The notes under the pieces: model-generated
Told to the model about the DNA's origin: nothing
Database searches by the model: none
The model's input: the letters and a program-made list of their open reading frames with translations, nothing else
Shown: piece by piece, positions 5,708 through 7,294 of the stretch
Layout: the number at the start of each line of letters is the position of its first letter
Position numbering within the stretch: position 1 is the stretch's first letter
Position numbers and translations under genes: made by a program
Assembly: GCA_018222695.1 (NCBI GenBank)
Contig: JAAEZV010000079.1
Coordinates: forward strand, 1 to 7,294
From: Gammaproteobacteria bacterium
GTDB taxonomy: Bacteria; Pseudomonadota; Gammaproteobacteria; Pseudomonadales; Halieaceae
Length of the DNA stretch: 7,294 nucleotides
Reading direction: 5' to 3'

Positions 5708-6502
5708 ATGACCAAGCGCATCACCATTAGCACCTTGGATGCCATGAAGGCATCGGGTGACAAGTTTGTGATGATTACGGCCTACGACGCCACTTTTGCG
5801 CGGCTTGCCAGCGAGGCCGGGGCGGAGACCATTCTGGTTGGCGATTCATTAGGCATGGTACTTCAGGGGCACGAGACGACGATCCCTGTCTCGCTGGACG
5901 CAATGGCCTATCACACCGAGTGTGTTGCTCGCGCACGACCCCACTCTCTGATTGTCGCCGACTTACCTTTTATGAGTTTTTCCAACGCCGACGACACGCT
6001 CCATGCGAGCACGCGGCTGATGCAAGCCGGTGCGCAGATGGTCAAACTGGAGGGCGGCACTTGGCTTAGCGACAGTATTCATCGTTTGGTTGAGCGAGGC
6101 GTGCCTGTGTGCGCGCACCTGGGACTGACTCCCCAATCGGTCAACGTGTTCGGCGGTTACCGGGTGCAGGGACGAACGCCGAAAGAGGCAAAGTCGATTC
6201 TGGCCGACGCTGTGGAGATTCAGGACGCCGGTGCCAGTCTGCTGGTACTCGAGTGTATTCCTGCAGAGCTAGCCGCCGATATCTCATCGAAACTGGATAT
6301 CCCGGTCATTGGTATCGGAGCAGGTAGCGGCACCGACGCACAGGTGCTCGTGCTCCACGACATGCTGGGCATGACGGACACCGCACCCAAATTCGTGCAG
6401 AACTTCATGGAGGGGGCCCCCTCGATTCAGGCTGCGCTCAAGGCTTTTGTTAATGCGGTGAAGGCCGGTGAGTATCCCAAGGAAGAGCACACCTACTCGT
6501 AG
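5708..6502 (+). CDS. panB: 3-methyl-2-oxobutanoate hydroxymethyltransferase (ketopantoate hydroxymethyltransferase)
   Basis: PanB transfers a hydroxymethyl group from 5,10-methylene-THF to 2-oxoisovalerate to make ketopantoate, the first committed step to pantothenate and CoA. The protein has 264 residues, the normal length. Metal ligands are visible as D46 in VGDSLGM, D85 in VADLPFM and E115 in MVKLEGG; the catalytic glutamate is E182 in VLECIP. The conserved segments HLGLTPQSVNVFGGY (137-151) and IGIGAGSGTDAQVLVLHD (201-218) are present. The start follows a GGGAG site. The 36-bp gap after the kinase contains only a weak 5-bp hairpin, so read-through from the upstream genes is likely. PanB consumes a folate cofactor, giving a plausible link to folK. 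Confidence 0.97.
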   Translation: MTKRITISTLDAMKASGDKFVMITAYDATFARLASEAGAETILVGDSLGMVLQGHETTIPVSLDAMAYHTECVARARPHSLIVADLPFMSFSNADDTLHASTRLMQAGAQMVKLEGGTWLSDSIHRLVERGVPVCAHLGLTPQSVNVFGGYRVQGRTPKEAKSILADAVEIQDAGASLLVLECIPAELAADISSKLDIPVIGIGAGSGTDAQVLVLHDMLGMTDTAPKFVQNFMEGAPSIQAALKAFVNAVKAGEYPKEEHTYS

Positions 6503-6511
6503 GCTCGGACA

Positions 6512-7294
6512 ATGATTGTCGTCTCAGACACGGCCGCCCTCGAAGCACACCTGACCACACTCCGGGACCACGCCCGCAGGGTCGCATTTGTGCCGACCAT
6601 GGGAAACCTGCATGACGGCCACCTGGCGCTAGTAAATCAGGCACGCGTGGCAGCTGATGCGGTGGTGGTGTCGATTTTCGTGAACCCTATGCAGTTCGCC
6701 GAAAATGAAGATCTGGATACCTATCCTCGGACGCTCGATGACGACCTAAACGCGCTGCGGGAGGCCGGGGTGGATCTCGTTCTGACGCCCAGCGCAGACG
6801 ACATCTATCCGGACGGCAGCGCTGCGCATACGGCCATTCATGTGCCCGGATTGGGCGACGCTTTGTGCGGTAAGGATCGACCGGGACACTTCGATGGCGT
6901 CTGCACCGTGGTTTACAAGCTATTCCAGCTGGTGGGCCCCGACATTGCTGTGTTCGGCGAGAAAGACCTTCAGCAGTTACTGATCATCAAGAAAATGGTT
7001 GGCGACCTCGGCCTGCCCATCGACATACAGTCCGGGCCCACTCAACGTGCGGAAGATGGCCTCGCACTGAGCTCCCGCAACCAGTATCTGTCCGCATCAG
7101 AACGTGCCGTGGCGCCTTTGCTGCGGCAAACCTTACAGAGCTGTGGCGCGGCCCTGACGGCAACACCAGACGGTCTGGCGACGTCGATTATCGACCCTGC
7201 GAGGGAGGCACTGGAGCGGGCCGGGTTTGCGGTCGATTACCTCGAGCTCAGGGAGCTCGCGACGCTACAACTCGTCGATCGTATGGATCAGGAT
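6512..7294 (+). CDS. panC: Pantothenate synthetase (pantoate--beta-alanine ligase), 3' partial
   Basis: PanC condenses pantoate with beta-alanine using ATP through a pantoyl-adenylate, the last step of pantothenate synthesis. From ATG 6512 the frame is open to the window end, giving 261 residues; the usual length is about 280, so roughly 20 C-terminal residues are missing. Signatures are PTMGNLHDGHLALV (28-41, HIGH-like ATP site), SIFVNPMQF (54-62), KDRPGHFDGVCTVVYKLF (121-138), VFGEKDLQQL (147-156) and GLALSSRN (183-190, KMSKS-like). The start lies nine bases after the panB stop with only a weak CGGA upstream, suggesting coupled translation with panB. Confidence 0.96.
   Translation, partial: MIVVSDTAALEAHLTTLRDHARRVAFVPTMGNLHDGHLALVNQARVAADAVVVSIFVNPMQFAENEDLDTYPRTLDDDLNALREAGVDLVLTPSADDIYPDGSAAHTAIHVPGLGDALCGKDRPGHFDGVCTVVYKLFQLVGPDIAVFGEKDLQQLLIIKKMVGDLGLPIDIQSGPTQRAEDGLALSSRNQYLSASERAVAPLLRQTLQSCGAALTATPDGLATSIIDPAREALERAGFAVDYLELRELATLQLVDRMDQD

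Overview
The window is ordinary gammaproteobacterial core chromosome with one unusual segment. All genes are on the plus strand, in the order dksA (5' end missing), gluQ, an NtrC-type sigma54 activator, a 333-bp non-coding interval, pcnB, folK, a deoxynucleoside kinase, panB and panC (3' end missing). This matches, from memory, the Pseudomonas order dksA-gluQ-cbrA-cbrB-crcZ-pcnB-folK-panB-panC, but there is no cbrA and a deoxynucleoside kinase sits between folK and panB. These differences, the moderate GC and a lysine/alanine-rich N-terminal extension on DksA suggest a non-Pseudomonas gammaproteobacterium, perhaps a marine Cellvibrionales-type lineage. That placement is an inference with low confidence.

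Left part (1-1412): the end of dksA, carrying perfect 30-bp tandem repeats that encode a histone-H1-like tail, is translationally coupled through a TTGA overlap to gluQ, which encodes the tRNA(Asp)-queuosine glutamylating enzyme.

Middle (1413-3186): a sigma54-dependent activator has an intact AAA+ domain with GAFTGA and an intact Fis-type HTH. Its N-terminal receiver has lost the phosphoacceptor aspartate and the other phosphorylation residues. Immediately downstream, in non-coding DNA, lie two GTAACACT repeats exactly 21 bp apart, a near-consensus -24/-12 sigma54 promoter, two A-rich patches made of AAN triplets, and a strong intrinsic terminator. Together these predict a small RNA of about 90 nt resembling a miniature CrcZ/CrcY Hfq-titrating RNA, located where crcZ lies in Pseudomonas. 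The likely circuit is activator to sRNA to release of Hfq-repressed mRNAs (catabolite repression control), with the usual sensor-kinase input missing or replaced. This is the most interesting part of the window.

Right part (3187-7294): poly(A) polymerase, HPPK (folate), a deoxynucleoside kinase and two pantothenate enzymes form a tightly packed probable operon. Two ATGA overlaps join pcnB-folK-kinase; the kinase-panB and panB-panC gaps are 36 and 9 bp. No mobile elements, CRISPR arrays, tRNA or rRNA genes, or minus-strand genes are supported.
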